Notes: a model not told the origin generated them from the sequence alone. 64,000 nt of DNA from Pseudoxanthomonas sp. PXM02 (GCF_014851805.1 NZ_JACVAK010000001.1:1674001-1738000), one strand, 5' to 3'. Shown: positions 7,753-18,282, counted from the first letter of the stretch. Translations and numbers: made by a program.

Positions 7753-10700
7753 ATGGACGACACCGCCGTGATTGCCGCACGCCCTGCCCTTCGCCGACTT
7801 CTCCATGGCGTGCTGGCTGGCATGGCGCTGACCGCGGCGATGCCGGCGATCGCGCAGACTTATCCCGGCAGCCTGGGCAACTCGGTGACGGTGACACCGC
7901 CGGGCGGCGTCACGGATCCCGAGCCCGGCAACAACGGCAGCACGGATACCAATACGCTGGCGGCCGTCGCGTCGCTGAGCGTGCAGAAGACCGTCACCAG
8001 CGCATCGCCCGCCAGCCCGGGCGACGTCGTGACCTATCGCATCGACGTGGCGAATGCGGGACCGTCGGCCGCGCTCGGCGCCACGCTGTCCGACGTGATG
8101 CCTTCGCAACTGACCTCGGTGGCGTGGACGTGCACCGCCAGTGCGGGTTCGAGCTGCGGCACGGCGAACGGCACCGGCAACGTGTCGCTGAATACCAACC
8201 TCGCGGCGGGCGGCAGCCTGGTGGTCCTGATCACCGCAGTGGCACCCACGCTCACGCCGGCCACGATCGGCGCGAACACCGTGACGATCACGCCACCGCC
8301 GGGCACCACCGATCCCACGCCCGGCGACAACAGCGCCACCACGCCCACCGTTCCGGTGGCACCGCGTGCGCTGGTCGCGCTCGACGACACCGCCGGCCCC
8401 ATCGACGGCACCCCCGGACAGAACAACGTCGTCAACGTGCTCGACAACGACACGCTGGCCGGCGTGGTGGTCACGCCCGCGCAGGTGACGCTCACCTCCT
8501 CGGCGTCGGCACCGCTGACGATCACCGCGGCCGGCGCCGTCAATGTCGCCGCCGGAACCGCGACCGGCACGTATACCGCCGGCTACCAGATCTGCGAAAC
8601 CGCCAATCCCGGCAACTGCGCGACGGCGCAGGTGACGGTGTCGGTCAACGCCATCGCGACCGTGGATGCCATCGACGACCTGCTGCCCCCCGTCGCCAGC
8701 GGCAACGCACTGCCTGCCTTCAACGTGTTGGCGAACGACACCATCAACGGCGCCTCGGTAACAGGACTGGTGTCGCTGACGGCGCCCGGCGCGGGGCCGC
8801 TGCTGATCGCGGGCGATGGCAGCGCCACGCTGTCTCCCGGCACGGCAGCGGGCGTGTACACCACCGCGTACGAGATCTGCGAGATCGCCAACCCCACCAA
8901 CTGCGACAGCGCCAGTGCCAGCGTGCGCGTGTTGCCGGCGCTGGTGGCCGACGACGACAGCATCGGTCCCGTCAATGGCAGTACGGGCGCAGTCGCGGTG
9001 GCGAACGTGCTGGACAACGACAGCGCCGGCGGCGCCCGCCCACAGGTGCCCGGCACCGTCACGCTGAGCGGCGTGGGCACGGCGCAGATCGTGTTCAACG
9101 CCGACGGCAGCATCACCGTTCCGCCCGGCACGGCCGCGGGCAACTACACGGCGTCGTACACGCTTTGCTACGCCGACGCGCCGACGGTGTGCGACAGCGC
9201 CACCGTGCAACTCGCGGTCGTGACGCCCGCCACCCTCGCCGTCAACAACGACAGCTACACCGGCGTGAACGGCAGCGCCGGCGACGCGAGCGTCGGCAAC
9301 GTGCTGGACAACGACACACTCAATGGCACGGCCGTCAGCGCGGGCCAGATCGTGTTGACACCCAGCAACGCCGGGCCGGTCGCGATCGGCACCGACGGCG
9401 TGGTCGCCGTCGCGGCCGGCACGCCGGCCGGCACCTACACGCCCGGTTACCAGCTGTGCGAAGCCGCGGTACCCGACAACTGCGCCAGCGCCACCGTCAC
9501 GGTCGTGGTGGCGACGATCACGGCCTCGCCGGATGCCCTCGGTCCCGCGCTGCCTGGCACGGTCGCCGGCAATGTGCTGGCCAATGACTTCGTCGATGGC
9601 GCGCCCGCCACCGACACGACGGCGACGGTCGTCCAGACCGGTGGCGCGCCCGGTTTCACCCTCGCGTCCGATGGCAGCGTGACCATCGCGCCGGGAACAC
9701 CGGCCGGCACGCTGACCGGCAGCTACCAGGCCTGCCAGGTGGCACAGCCGACGATCTGCGGCACCGCCAGCATCAGCATCACCGTCGCGGCCGGCACGCT
9801 CATCGCCACCGACGACGCGCTGGGTCCGGTCAACGGGATCACCGGCGGCGCCGTGAGCGGCAACGTGCTCGCCAACGACACGCTCAACGGCGCTGCCGTC
9901 ACCGCAGGCCAGATCGTGCTGACGCCGAACAACACCAGCCCGGTGACGATTGCCGGCGACGGCAGCATCAGCATCGCCGCCAATACGCCGGCCGGCAGCT
10001 ACGTCGCGGGTTACCAGCTGTGCGAAGCGCTGAACCCGGCCAACTGCGACAGCGCCCAGGTCACCATCGAGGTCACCACGCTGGTCGCGAACAACGACAG
10101 CCTGGGCCCGGTCAACGGCGATACCGGTGGCGTGGCCGGCAATGTGCTGACCAACGACCAGCTCGATGGGGTGCCGCCTGCGTCCACGCAGGTGGTGCTG
10201 ACGCCGGCCAACAGCGGCCCGTTGACCATCGGCGCGGACGGCAGCGTGCATGTCGCGGCCGGCACGCCAGCCGGCACGTACACCGCCAGCTACCAGATCT
10301 GCCAGACCGCTTCGCCATCGGTCTGCAACGGCGCGAGCGTGTCGGTGACAGTGACCGTCAACGCCGCACTCAATGCGGTGGACGATGCCTTCGGTCCGGT
10401 CGATGGCACGACGGGAAGCACCAGCGTCGGCAACGTATTGGCCAACGACACGCTGGATGGCGCCGTCGTCGCGGCCGGCAGCGTCACCCTGGTCAGCAGC
10501 GCGGCGGCGCCGGTCGTGATCGCGGCCGACGGCACGGTGTCCATTCCCGCCGGCACCACCGCCGGTCTCTACGGTGCCAGTTACCAGATCTGCGAAGTCG
10601 CCAACCCCGCCAACTGCGATGTCGCCACGCTGACCGTCAACGTGCGGGTGACGGCCGCGCTGGCGGCCAATGACGATGGCCCGCTGCTGGTCAACGGAAC

Positions 10701-13700
10701 GACCGGCACCACCAACGCCGGCAACGTGCTGACCAACGATACGGTGGATGGCGGCGCGATCACGCCCGGCAGCATCACCGTCATCAGCGCGGCCACCGCG
10801 CCGGTGACCATCGCCGCGGACGGCACCATCAGCGTGGCCGCCAACGCCACGCCGGGCACCTACACCGCGGGCTACCGGATCTGCGAAACCGCGGCCCCGG
10901 ACAACTGCGACAACGCCACGGTCACGCTGCAGATCGCCAGCATGGGCGCGATCAACGACACGCTGGGGCCGGCGGCGCCCGGCGGTCCGGCCGGCAACGT
11001 GCTGGCGAACGACATCGTCGATGGCGCGCCCGCCACCTCGACCACCGCCACCGTGGTGCAGACCGGTGGTGCGCCCGGCTTCACCGTCGCATCCGATGGC
11101 AGCGTGACCATCGCGCCGGGAACGCCGGCCGGCACGCTCACCGGCAGCTACCAGGCCTGCCAGGTGGCACAGCCCACGATCTGCGGCACCGCGACGATCA
11201 GCATCACCGTCAGCGCGGGCACGCTGGTCGCCAACGACGATCTGCTCGGTCCGGCCAATGGCGCCAGTGGTGGCACGGTCGCCGGCAACGTGCTTGCCAA
11301 CGACACCTTCAACGGCGCACCCGTCACGGCGGGCCAGGTCGTGCTGACACCCACCAATGCCGGGCCGGTCACCGTCGGATCCGATGGCAGCGTGATGCTG
11401 GCGGCCGGCACGGCGGCCGGCACCTACATCGCCGGCTACCAGCTGTGCCAGGTCCTCAATCCGACGAGCTGCGATGCCGCGCAGGTGACCGTCACGGTGA
11501 CCACGCTGGTCGCCGACGACGACACGCTCGGTCCGGTCAATGGCAGCCTCGGTGGCGCGGCCGGCAACGTGCTGAGTAACGACCGCCTGGATGGCGCCCC
11601 GTTCGCCGCCGGTGCGGTCGTGCTGACACCGGCCAACAATGGCCCGCTCACCATCGCCAGTGACGGCACGGTCTCTGTCGCTGCCGGCGCGGCCAGTGGC
11701 ACGTATACCGCCAGCTACCAGATCTGCCAGGCAGCGATGCCGTCGATCTGCGACGGCGCCAGCGTGTCCGTGCAGGTCACCGTCAACGCGGTGCTCAATG
11801 CGGTGGACGACGTCTTCGGTCCGGTCGACGGCGCCACCGGCAGCACCAACCTGGGCAGCGTGCTGGCGAACGACACGCTCGACGGCGTGGCTGTCGTCGC
11901 AGGCAGCGTGACGCTCGACAGCGCGGCCAGCGCGCCCATCACCATCGGCAGCACGGGCATCGTGTCCGTGCCGGCAGGCACCGCCGCCGGCGTCTACGGC
12001 GCCAGCTACCAGATCTGCGAGATTGCCCGCCCAACGAACTGCGATGGCGCCACGCTGACCGTCGTGGTGTCGTCGATGGCGGCGAATGACGACACGCTCG
12101 GCCCGGCCGCACCCGGCGCGTCTGCCGGCAACGTGCTGGCGAACGACCTCGTCAACGGCGCGACGGCAACGTCGGTCACCACCACCGTCACCCAGACCGG
12201 CGGCGCACCCGGCTTCACCATCGCCACCGACGGTAGCGTGACCATCGCACCGGGCACGCCCGCCGGCACGCTCACCGGCGGCTACCAGGCGTGCCAGATC
12301 GCACAGCCGACGATCTGCGATACCGCCACCGTGAGCATCACGGTCGGCGCGGGCGCCCTGGTGGCCCGCAACGACAGCGCCGGTCCTCTCGACGGTGCCA
12401 CCGGCGGCACCGCGAGCGGCAACGTGCTGGACAACGACACGCTGGACGGCGTCGCCGTCACCGCCAGCCAGGTGGTGCTGACGCCGTCCACGACGGGGCC
12501 GGTCACCATCGCCGCCGACGGCCGCGCGAGCATCGCCGCGAACACGCCGGCCGGCGCGTACATCGCCACCTACCAGGCGTGCGAAGCGGTGAATCCCACC
12601 AACTGCGCCACCGCGCAGGTGACGGTCGCGGTGACCACGCTGGTCGCCGATGACGACACGCTCGGCCCGGTCAACGGCACCCTCGGCGGCGTCGCCGGCA
12701 ACGTGCTGGACAACGACCGCCTCAATGGCACGCCGTTCGCCGCCGGCGCGGTGACGCTGACGCCGGCCAACAGCGGCCCGCTGACGATCGGCAGCAACGG
12801 CACCGTCACCGTCGCCAGCGGAACGCCCGCCGGCACCTACACCGCCAGCTACCAGATCTGCCAGGTCGCACTGCCCACCGTCTGCGACGGCGCCAGCGTG
12901 TCGGTCACCACCCTCGCCAGCGCCGCACTCAATGCGGTGGACGACACCTTCGGTCCCGTCGATGGCGCGGCCGGCAATGCCAACCTGGGCAACGTGCTGG
13001 CCAACGACACGCGCGACGGCGTGGCGATCACGGCGGGCAGCATCACGCTGACCGGCACCGCCAGCGCGCCGTTGGCGATTTCCTCCACCGGCGTGGTGTC
13101 GATCGCGCCGAATACCGCGGCCGGTACCTACAGCGGCAGCTACCGGATCTGCGATGTCGCCACCCCGAGCAACTGCGACACCGCGACACTGACGGTCGTG
13201 GTGGCCTCGCTCGCCGCCGCCAACGACACGCTGGGACCGGTATTGCCGGGCGTCTCCGCCGGCAACGTACTGGCGAACGATCGCGTCAATGGCGCACCGG
13301 CCACCTCGGCCACGACAACGGTGACGCAGACCGCAGGCGCACCCGGCTTCACCATCGGGACCGACGGCCAGGTGACGGTGGCCCCGGGCGCGCCCTCCGG
13401 CACGCTCACCGGCGGCTACCGCGCCTGCCAGATCGCGCAGCCGACGATCTGCGATACCGCCACGGTCAGCGTCACCGTCAGCGCGCCCACACTGGCCGCC
13501 AACGACGACGCGCTGGGACCGGTGGATGGCACCGCCGCCGGCGCCGTCGCCGGCAACGTGCTGGCGAACGACACCCTCGGCGGCAGCACGGTCATCGCCG
13601 GCCAGGTCGTCCTGACACCGACCGGTGCAGGGCCGGTGACCATCGCTCCCAACGGCAGCGTGACCGTGGCGGCCGGGACCGCAGCGGGCACCTACATCGC

Positions 13701-16700
13701 CGGTTACCGGCTGTGCGAAACGGCCGTGCCGACCCACTGCGATACCGCGCAGGTGACGGTCACGGTAACCACGCTGGTCGCCGACGACGACACCCTCGGG
13801 CCGGTCAACGGCAGCCTCGGTGGCGTGGCCGGCAACGTGCTGAGCAACGACCGCCTCAACGGCACGCCGTTCGCCGCCAGCGCCGTGGTGCTGACGCCGA
13901 CCAACAACGGACCGCTGACGATTGCCGCCGATGGCAACGTGTCCGTTGCAGCGGGCACCGCAGCGGGTACCTACACCGCCAGCTACCGGATCTGCGAGCG
14001 CACGCAGCCCTCGATCTGCGACACCGCCACGGTCTCGGTCCGCGTCAACGTCAACGCCGTGCTCAACGCGGTGGACGATGTCTTCGGCCCGGTCGACGGC
14101 AATGCCGGCAACGCCAACGTCGGCAACGTGCTGGGCAACGACACGCTGGATGGCACCACCGTCGTCGCGAGCGACGTCATCCTCACCAGCACCGTCGGCG
14201 CACCGATCACCATTGCCGCCAGCGGCACCGTGTCCGTCCCCGCCGGCACCGCGGCCGGCGTCTACACCGGCAGCTACCAGATCTGCCAGCGCGCGCAGCC
14301 GTCGCTCTGCGATACCGCCGCGCTGACGATCGTGGTGGCGTCGCTGTCGGCGAACGACGACACCCTGGGTCCGGCGGCGCCGGGCGCCGTGGCAGGCAAC
14401 GTGCTGGGCAACGACACCGTCAACGGGGCAGCCGCCACGGCGGGTACGGTCACGCTGACACAGACCGCTGGCGCACCCGGCTTCACCATCGCTTCCGATG
14501 GGCGCGTGACCATCGCCGCGGGCACGCCGTCCGGCACGCTCACCGGCAGCTACCGCCTCTGCCAGGTCGCGCAGCCGACGCTGTGCGATACCGCCACCGT
14601 CAGCATCACCGTCAGTGCCGGCGTGCTGGCCGCCAACGACGACACGTTCGGTCCGCTCGACGGCGCGAACGGCGGCACGGCAAGCGGGAACGTGCTGGCG
14701 AACGACACTCTCAATGGCGCAGCGGTCACCGCCAGCCAGGTCGTGCTGACGCCGACCAGCGCAGGACCGGTCACGCTCACGTCTGGCGGCACGGTTACCG
14801 TCGCGGCTGGCACCGCGGCGGGTACCTATGCGGTCAGCTACCACCTGTGCCAGGTGCTCAATCCGACCAGCTGCGATACCGCACAGGTCTTCGTCGCGGT
14901 GACCACGCTGGTCGCCGCCGACGATGCGCTCGGCCCGGTCAACGGCAGCCTCGGTGGCGTGGCCGGCAACGTACTGACCAACGACCGCCTGGACGATGCG
15001 CCATTTGCCGCGGGTGCGGTGGTGCTGACGCCGACCAATACCGGTCCGCTGACGATCGCCGCCGACGGCAGCGTGTCCGTCGCGGCCGGCACGGCCGCCG
15101 GCACCTACACGGCCAGCTACCAGGTCTGCCAGAGCGCGCAGCCGACGATCTGCGACACCGCCAGCGTCTCGGTCACCGTCACCGCCGGCGCCGCGCTCAA
15201 TGCGGTGGACGACGCGTTCGGCCCGGTCGATGGCAGCCCGGGCAGCGCGAATGTCGGCAACGTGCTGGGCAACGACACGCTGGACGGCGCACCGCTCAAC
15301 AGCGCCGCGTTCACCGTCACCAGCACCGCGACAGCACCGCTGTCGATCTCGCCCGCAGGCGTGGTGTCGATCGCACCGAATGCCGCCGCCGGTCTCTACA
15401 CCGCCAGCTACACGCTGTGCGCTGCCGGCGATCCGTCCACCTGCGACACCGCGACCGTGGCCGTCCAGGTGGTGCGCGTGGATGCACAGGACGACAGCTT
15501 CAGCCTGGCCAGCGGCACCGCCGGCGGCGTGGTGGGCAACGTGCTACGCAACGACTCGCTCAACGGCACGCCTCCGAACGTGGTCACCGCGTTCTGGGGC
15601 GGCCTGTTCGACAGCCACCTGAGCATCGAGCCGAACGGCGACCTGCGCGTACGCGCCGGCACGCCTGCCGGCGTCTACACCGGCAACTACACGGTGTGCG
15701 TGCGCGCCGCGCCGACGATCTGCAACGACGCGCTGGTGACGGTGACCGTGGCCAGCGGCCCCAGCACCCTCGCCGCCGCCAACGACACCGGCAGCGTCGA
15801 CGGTCGCAGTGGCGGCGTCGCGATCGCGAACGTGCTAGCCAACGACACGCTGGGCGGCGCCGCACCGACGTCGACCCAGGTCGTGCTGTCGGTGGTAACG
15901 CCGCCGGCGAACGCCGGCATCGCACTCGATCCCGCCAGCGGCGCGGTGACCGTGGCCGCGGGTACGCCCGCGGGCAACTACTCGCTGCGCTACCGCGCCT
16001 GCGAACAGGCCGAACCGGCGAACTGCGTCGAGGCGCTGGCGATCATCGTGGTGACCGCCGCCGCCATCGATGCGGTCAACGACACGGCCGGCCCGGTCGA
16101 CGCCGGCGCGGTGTCCGTGGTGAACGTGCTGGACAACGACACCCTTGCCGGCGCGTCGCTCGTCGCAGGCCAGGTGACGCTGTCCGTGGTCACCGCATCG
16201 CCCGCGCTCATCCTGCATGCCGATGGCCGCGTGGACGTGGTGGCCGGCACGATGGCCGGCAGCTACAGCGCGACCTACCGGATCTGCGAAGTGCTGAATC
16301 CGGCCAACTGCGACCAGGCCACGGTGACGATCGGTGTCGCGGTCACCGCGATCGACGCGGTCGACGACGCCGCCCCTGCGCCGGTCGGTGGCGCTGCGGG
16401 CGGTCGCGCCATCGTCAATGTCGCCGCCAACGACACGCTGGGCGGCACGGCGGTGCAGCTCGACCAGGTGCTGCTTGCCCAGGTGTCGAGCACGCACGCG
16501 AACGTGCAGCTCAATGTCGCCACCGGCGCCGTCACCGTCGCGCCGCAGACGCCCGGCGGCACGTACACGCTGGTCTACCGGCTGTGCGAACGGCTCAACC
16601 CGACCAACTGCGACCAGGCCACCGCCACCATCACCGTCGCACTGCCCACACTCGATGCAGTGGACGACGCACCGCCCCCCGTGCCCGGCGGCCTCGCCGT

Positions 16701-18282
16701 GCAGGATGTGGTCAACGTGCTGGCCAACGATCTGGTCGACGGCGCACCCGTGCAGCCCGACCGCATCGTGCTGGCGCCGGTGACCGCAGGACCGCTCAGC
16801 CTGCAGGCCGATGGCACCGTGGATGTCGCGGCCGGCACGCCCGCCGGCACCTACACGCTGGTGTACGCGCTGTGCGATGCGCTGACGCCCAGCCACTGCG
16901 ACAGCGCGACCGTCACCGTCATCGTGCTGGCCACCGCGCTGGTGGCGGCGGACGACGCCGCGCAGACACCGCAGGGCGAAGCCGTGACGCTGGCCGTGCT
17001 GGCCAACGACACCTTCGCAGGCACCGCGGCCGATCCCGCGCTCGTCGTGGTGACGGTGCCGCAGGCACCGGCCAACGGCACCGTCGTTGTACAGACGGAC
17101 GGCAGCCTGCGCTACACACCTGCGCAGTACTTCAGCGGCCAGGACAGCTTCGCGTACTCGGTGTGCGAACTCGCGGCGCCCGACAACTGCGCCACCGCCG
17201 CGGTGACCGTCACCGTCCTGCCCAATACGGTGACCGCCGTGGACGACCAGGTCAGCACGCGCACCCGCACCACGGTCATCCCCGTGCTGGACAACGACAC
17301 GGTCAGCCATGCGCCGCTGGATCCGGCCACGCTGTCGGTGGTGCGTGCGCCGGGCCATGGCGAAGCGAGCTGTGCGCAAGGCACGTGCACCTACACCGCG
17401 GCCGCAGGCTTCAGCGGACAGGACCGCTTCGGCTACCGCGTCTGCGACGTCTCGGTGCCGAACGCCGTCTGCGCCGAAGCGGACGTGGTGATCGACGTGG
17501 AAGCCATTCCCGCGGTGCTGCGCGTGGCCAAAACCGCGGCCCAGCGCACGGCGCGCGTCGGCGACATCGTCCGCTACACGATCGTCATCGACAACGTCGG
17601 CGAGGTCGATGCGGTGCAGGTGACGCTGGTCGACAGCCTGCCGCCCGGCTTCGCGGTGATCGCCGGCTCGATCCAGGTCGCCGATGCCGACGCCAGCGGC
17701 GCGCCCGCGATCGCGCGCCCGTTCCGCATCGACGCGCTGGACATTCCGGTCGGCGGCCGCGCCACGGTCACCTACGCGCTGCGCGTGGGCGCCGGTGTCG
17801 GCCCCGGTGTGCACACCAACCGCGCGACGATGCGCGACACCGACGGCACCGCGATCAGCAACGAAGCCACCGCCGACGTGCAGGTGGTCGGCGATCCGCT
17901 GCTGGAAGACAGCCTGATCATCGGCACCGTCTTCCACGACGTCGATGGCGACGGTACGCAGGACCCGGGCGAACGCGGCCTGGCCGGCGTGCGCGTGGTG
18001 TCGGTCGAAGGCCTGATCACCGAAACCGATCCTTACGGACGCTTCCACATCACCGGCATCAGCGGCGGCCGCTGGGCGCGCGGGCGCAACTTCCTGTTGA
18101 AGGTCGACACCGCCACGCTACCGCCGGGCGCCCGCTTCACCACCGAGAACCCGCGCGTCCTGCGCATCACGCCCGGCGTGCCGGCACGCTTCGACTTCGG
18201 CGTGCAGGCGCCCCTGCCACCTCCACGGGAAGCGCCTGCCGAAAGTGCTGCGTGTCCCGACGGCCAATGCGGAGAGCCCTGA
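7753..18282 (+). CDS. Giant repeat adhesin/fibre protein, 3509 residues (fibre locus gene B)
   Basis: An exported protein with a signal peptide (residues 1-36; GAGG before the ATG). In order: the last third of a DUF11 domain (about 37-75), one complete DUF11 domain (about 76-200), about 32 tandem Ig/cadherin-like domains of 94-97 residues (about 206-3250), another DUF11 domain (about 3255-3380) and an SdrD B-like domain (GTVFHDVDGDGTQDPGERGL). The repeated unit has the signature NVLANDTL near its start, a strand DGSVTVAAGTAAGTY, then YQICxxxxPxxC. Almost every unit has a C-x7-C cysteine pair. There is no sortase motif, T1SS signal or autotransporter barrel; the downstream barrel gene may anchor or export it. 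A surface stalk is inferred. Confidence 0.8.
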   Translation: MDDTAVIAARPALRRLLHGVLAGMALTAAMPAIAQTYPGSLGNSVTVTPPGGVTDPEPGNNGSTDTNTLAAVASLSVQKTVTSASPASPGDVVTYRIDVANAGPSAALGATLSDVMPSQLTSVAWTCTASAGSSCGTANGTGNVSLNTNLAAGGSLVVLITAVAPTLTPATIGANTVTITPPPGTTDPTPGDNSATTPTVPVAPRALVALDDTAGPIDGTPGQNNVVNVLDNDTLAGVVVTPAQVTLTSSASAPLTITAAGAVNVAAGTATGTYTAGYQICETANPGNCATAQVTVSVNAIATVDAIDDLLPPVASGNALPAFNVLANDTINGASVTGLVSLTAPGAGPLLIAGDGSATLSPGTAAGVYTTAYEICEIANPTNCDSASASVRVLPALVADDDSIGPVNGSTGAVAVANVLDNDSAGGARPQVPGTVTLSGVGTAQIVFNADGSITVPPGTAAGNYTASYTLCYADAPTVCDSATVQLAVVTPATLAVNNDSYTGVNGSAGDASVGNVLDNDTLNGTAVSAGQIVLTPSNAGPVAIGTDGVVAVAAGTPAGTYTPGYQLCEAAVPDNCASATVTVVVATITASPDALGPALPGTVAGNVLANDFVDGAPATDTTATVVQTGGAPGFTLASDGSVTIAPGTPAGTLTGSYQACQVAQPTICGTASISITVAAGTLIATDDALGPVNGITGGAVSGNVLANDTLNGAAVTAGQIVLTPNNTSPVTIAGDGSISIAANTPAGSYVAGYQLCEALNPANCDSAQVTIEVTTLVANNDSLGPVNGDTGGVAGNVLTNDQLDGVPPASTQVVLTPANSGPLTIGADGSVHVAAGTPAGTYTASYQICQTASPSVCNGASVSVTVTVNAALNAVDDAFGPVDGTTGSTSVGNVLANDTLDGAVVAAGSVTLVSSAAAPVVIAADGTVSIPAGTTAGLYGASYQICEVANPANCDVATLTVNVRVTAALAANDDGPLLVNGTTGTTNAGNVLTNDTVDGGAITPGSITVISAATAPVTIAADGTISVAANATPGTYTAGYRICETAAPDNCDNATVTLQIASMGAINDTLGPAAPGGPAGNVLANDIVDGAPATSTTATVVQTGGAPGFTVASDGSVTIAPGTPAGTLTGSYQACQVAQPTICGTATISITVSAGTLVANDDLLGPANGASGGTVAGNVLANDTFNGAPVTAGQVVLTPTNAGPVTVGSDGSVMLAAGTAAGTYIAGYQLCQVLNPTSCDAAQVTVTVTTLVADDDTLGPVNGSLGGAAGNVLSNDRLDGAPFAAGAVVLTPANNGPLTIASDGTVSVAAGAASGTYTASYQICQAAMPSICDGASVSVQVTVNAVLNAVDDVFGPVDGATGSTNLGSVLANDTLDGVAVVAGSVTLDSAASAPITIGSTGIVSVPAGTAAGVYGASYQICEIARPTNCDGATLTVVVSSMAANDDTLGPAAPGASAGNVLANDLVNGATATSVTTTVTQTGGAPGFTIATDGSVTIAPGTPAGTLTGGYQACQIAQPTICDTATVSITVGAGALVARNDSAGPLDGATGGTASGNVLDNDTLDGVAVTASQVVLTPSTTGPVTIAADGRASIAANTPAGAYIATYQACEAVNPTNCATAQVTVAVTTLVADDDTLGPVNGTLGGVAGNVLDNDRLNGTPFAAGAVTLTPANSGPLTIGSNGTVTVASGTPAGTYTASYQICQVALPTVCDGASVSVTTLASAALNAVDDTFGPVDGAAGNANLGNVLANDTRDGVAITAGSITLTGTASAPLAISSTGVVSIAPNTAAGTYSGSYRICDVATPSNCDTATLTVVVASLAAANDTLGPVLPGVSAGNVLANDRVNGAPATSATTTVTQTAGAPGFTIGTDGQVTVAPGAPSGTLTGGYRACQIAQPTICDTATVSVTVSAPTLAANDDALGPVDGTAAGAVAGNVLANDTLGGSTVIAGQVVLTPTGAGPVTIAPNGSVTVAAGTAAGTYIAGYRLCETAVPTHCDTAQVTVTVTTLVADDDTLGPVNGSLGGVAGNVLSNDRLNGTPFAASAVVLTPTNNGPLTIAADGNVSVAAGTAAGTYTASYRICERTQPSICDTATVSVRVNVNAVLNAVDDVFGPVDGNAGNANVGNVLGNDTLDGTTVVASDVILTSTVGAPITIAASGTVSVPAGTAAGVYTGSYQICQRAQPSLCDTAALTIVVASLSANDDTLGPAAPGAVAGNVLGNDTVNGAAATAGTVTLTQTAGAPGFTIASDGRVTIAAGTPSGTLTGSYRLCQVAQPTLCDTATVSITVSAGVLAANDDTFGPLDGANGGTASGNVLANDTLNGAAVTASQVVLTPTSAGPVTLTSGGTVTVAAGTAAGTYAVSYHLCQVLNPTSCDTAQVFVAVTTLVAADDALGPVNGSLGGVAGNVLTNDRLDDAPFAAGAVVLTPTNTGPLTIAADGSVSVAAGTAAGTYTASYQVCQSAQPTICDTASVSVTVTAGAALNAVDDAFGPVDGSPGSANVGNVLGNDTLDGAPLNSAAFTVTSTATAPLSISPAGVVSIAPNAAAGLYTASYTLCAAGDPSTCDTATVAVQVVRVDAQDDSFSLASGTAGGVVGNVLRNDSLNGTPPNVVTAFWGGLFDSHLSIEPNGDLRVRAGTPAGVYTGNYTVCVRAAPTICNDALVTVTVASGPSTLAAANDTGSVDGRSGGVAIANVLANDTLGGAAPTSTQVVLSVVTPPANAGIALDPASGAVTVAAGTPAGNYSLRYRACEQAEPANCVEALAIIVVTAAAIDAVNDTAGPVDAGAVSVVNVLDNDTLAGASLVAGQVTLSVVTASPALILHADGRVDVVAGTMAGSYSATYRICEVLNPANCDQATVTIGVAVTAIDAVDDAAPAPVGGAAGGRAIVNVAANDTLGGTAVQLDQVLLAQVSSTHANVQLNVATGAVTVAPQTPGGTYTLVYRLCERLNPTNCDQATATITVALPTLDAVDDAPPPVPGGLAVQDVVNVLANDLVDGAPVQPDRIVLAPVTAGPLSLQADGTVDVAAGTPAGTYTLVYALCDALTPSHCDSATVTVIVLATALVAADDAAQTPQGEAVTLAVLANDTFAGTAADPALVVVTVPQAPANGTVVVQTDGSLRYTPAQYFSGQDSFAYSVCELAAPDNCATAAVTVTVLPNTVTAVDDQVSTRTRTTVIPVLDNDTVSHAPLDPATLSVVRAPGHGEASCAQGTCTYTAAAGFSGQDRFGYRVCDVSVPNAVCAEADVVIDVEAIPAVLRVAKTAAQRTARVGDIVRYTIVIDNVGEVDAVQVTLVDSLPPGFAVIAGSIQVADADASGAPAIARPFRIDALDIPVGGRATVTYALRVGAGVGPGVHTNRATMRDTDGTAISNEATADVQVVGDPLLEDSLIIGTVFHDVDGDGTQDPGERGLAGVRVVSVEGLITETDPYGRFHITGISGGRWARGRNFLLKVDTATLPPGARFTTENPRVLRITPGVPARFDFGVQAPLPPPREAPAESAACPDGQCGEP
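8368..17502 (+). repeat. Tandem array of about 32 coding repeats (about 282 nt each)
   Basis: Each 94-97-residue unit starts with a phrase like LVADDDTLGPVNG, then GNVLANDTLNG, and ends YxICxxxxPxxCxxAxVTVxV. I counted 32 units by the NVLxND core. The last two (from about 16936) are more divergent and resemble cadherin-like CshA repeats with PANG and YFSGQDSFAY. Confidence 0.85.
9514..15474 (+). repeat. Higher-order repeat: 378-residue (1134-nt) four-domain super-unit, five copies
   Basis: Four domain types recur in the fixed order A (GAPGFT type), B (NDTLNG, CDTAQ type), C (TLVADDDTLGPVNG, NDRL, PFAA type) and D (LNAVDD, FGPVDG type). Copies 2-5 start at 10939, 12073, 13207 and 14341 and end at 15474, each exactly 1134 nt. 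The type C landmark at 11503, 12637, 13771 and 14905 gives the same period. Copy 1 (9514-10938) is 291 nt longer: one extra 94-residue domain plus three residues. Confidence 0.9.

Noticed and set aside
7690..14844. A 2384-codon minus-strand open frame opposite the fibre gene
   Set aside because: It is Arg/Gly/His-rich, mirrors the repeat period of the plus-strand gene and lacks start signals or domains; long antisense frames are expected in high-GC repeats.
8368..17502. Possible CRISPR array (regular spacing)
   Set aside because: Units are about 282 nt, coding and without unique spacers.
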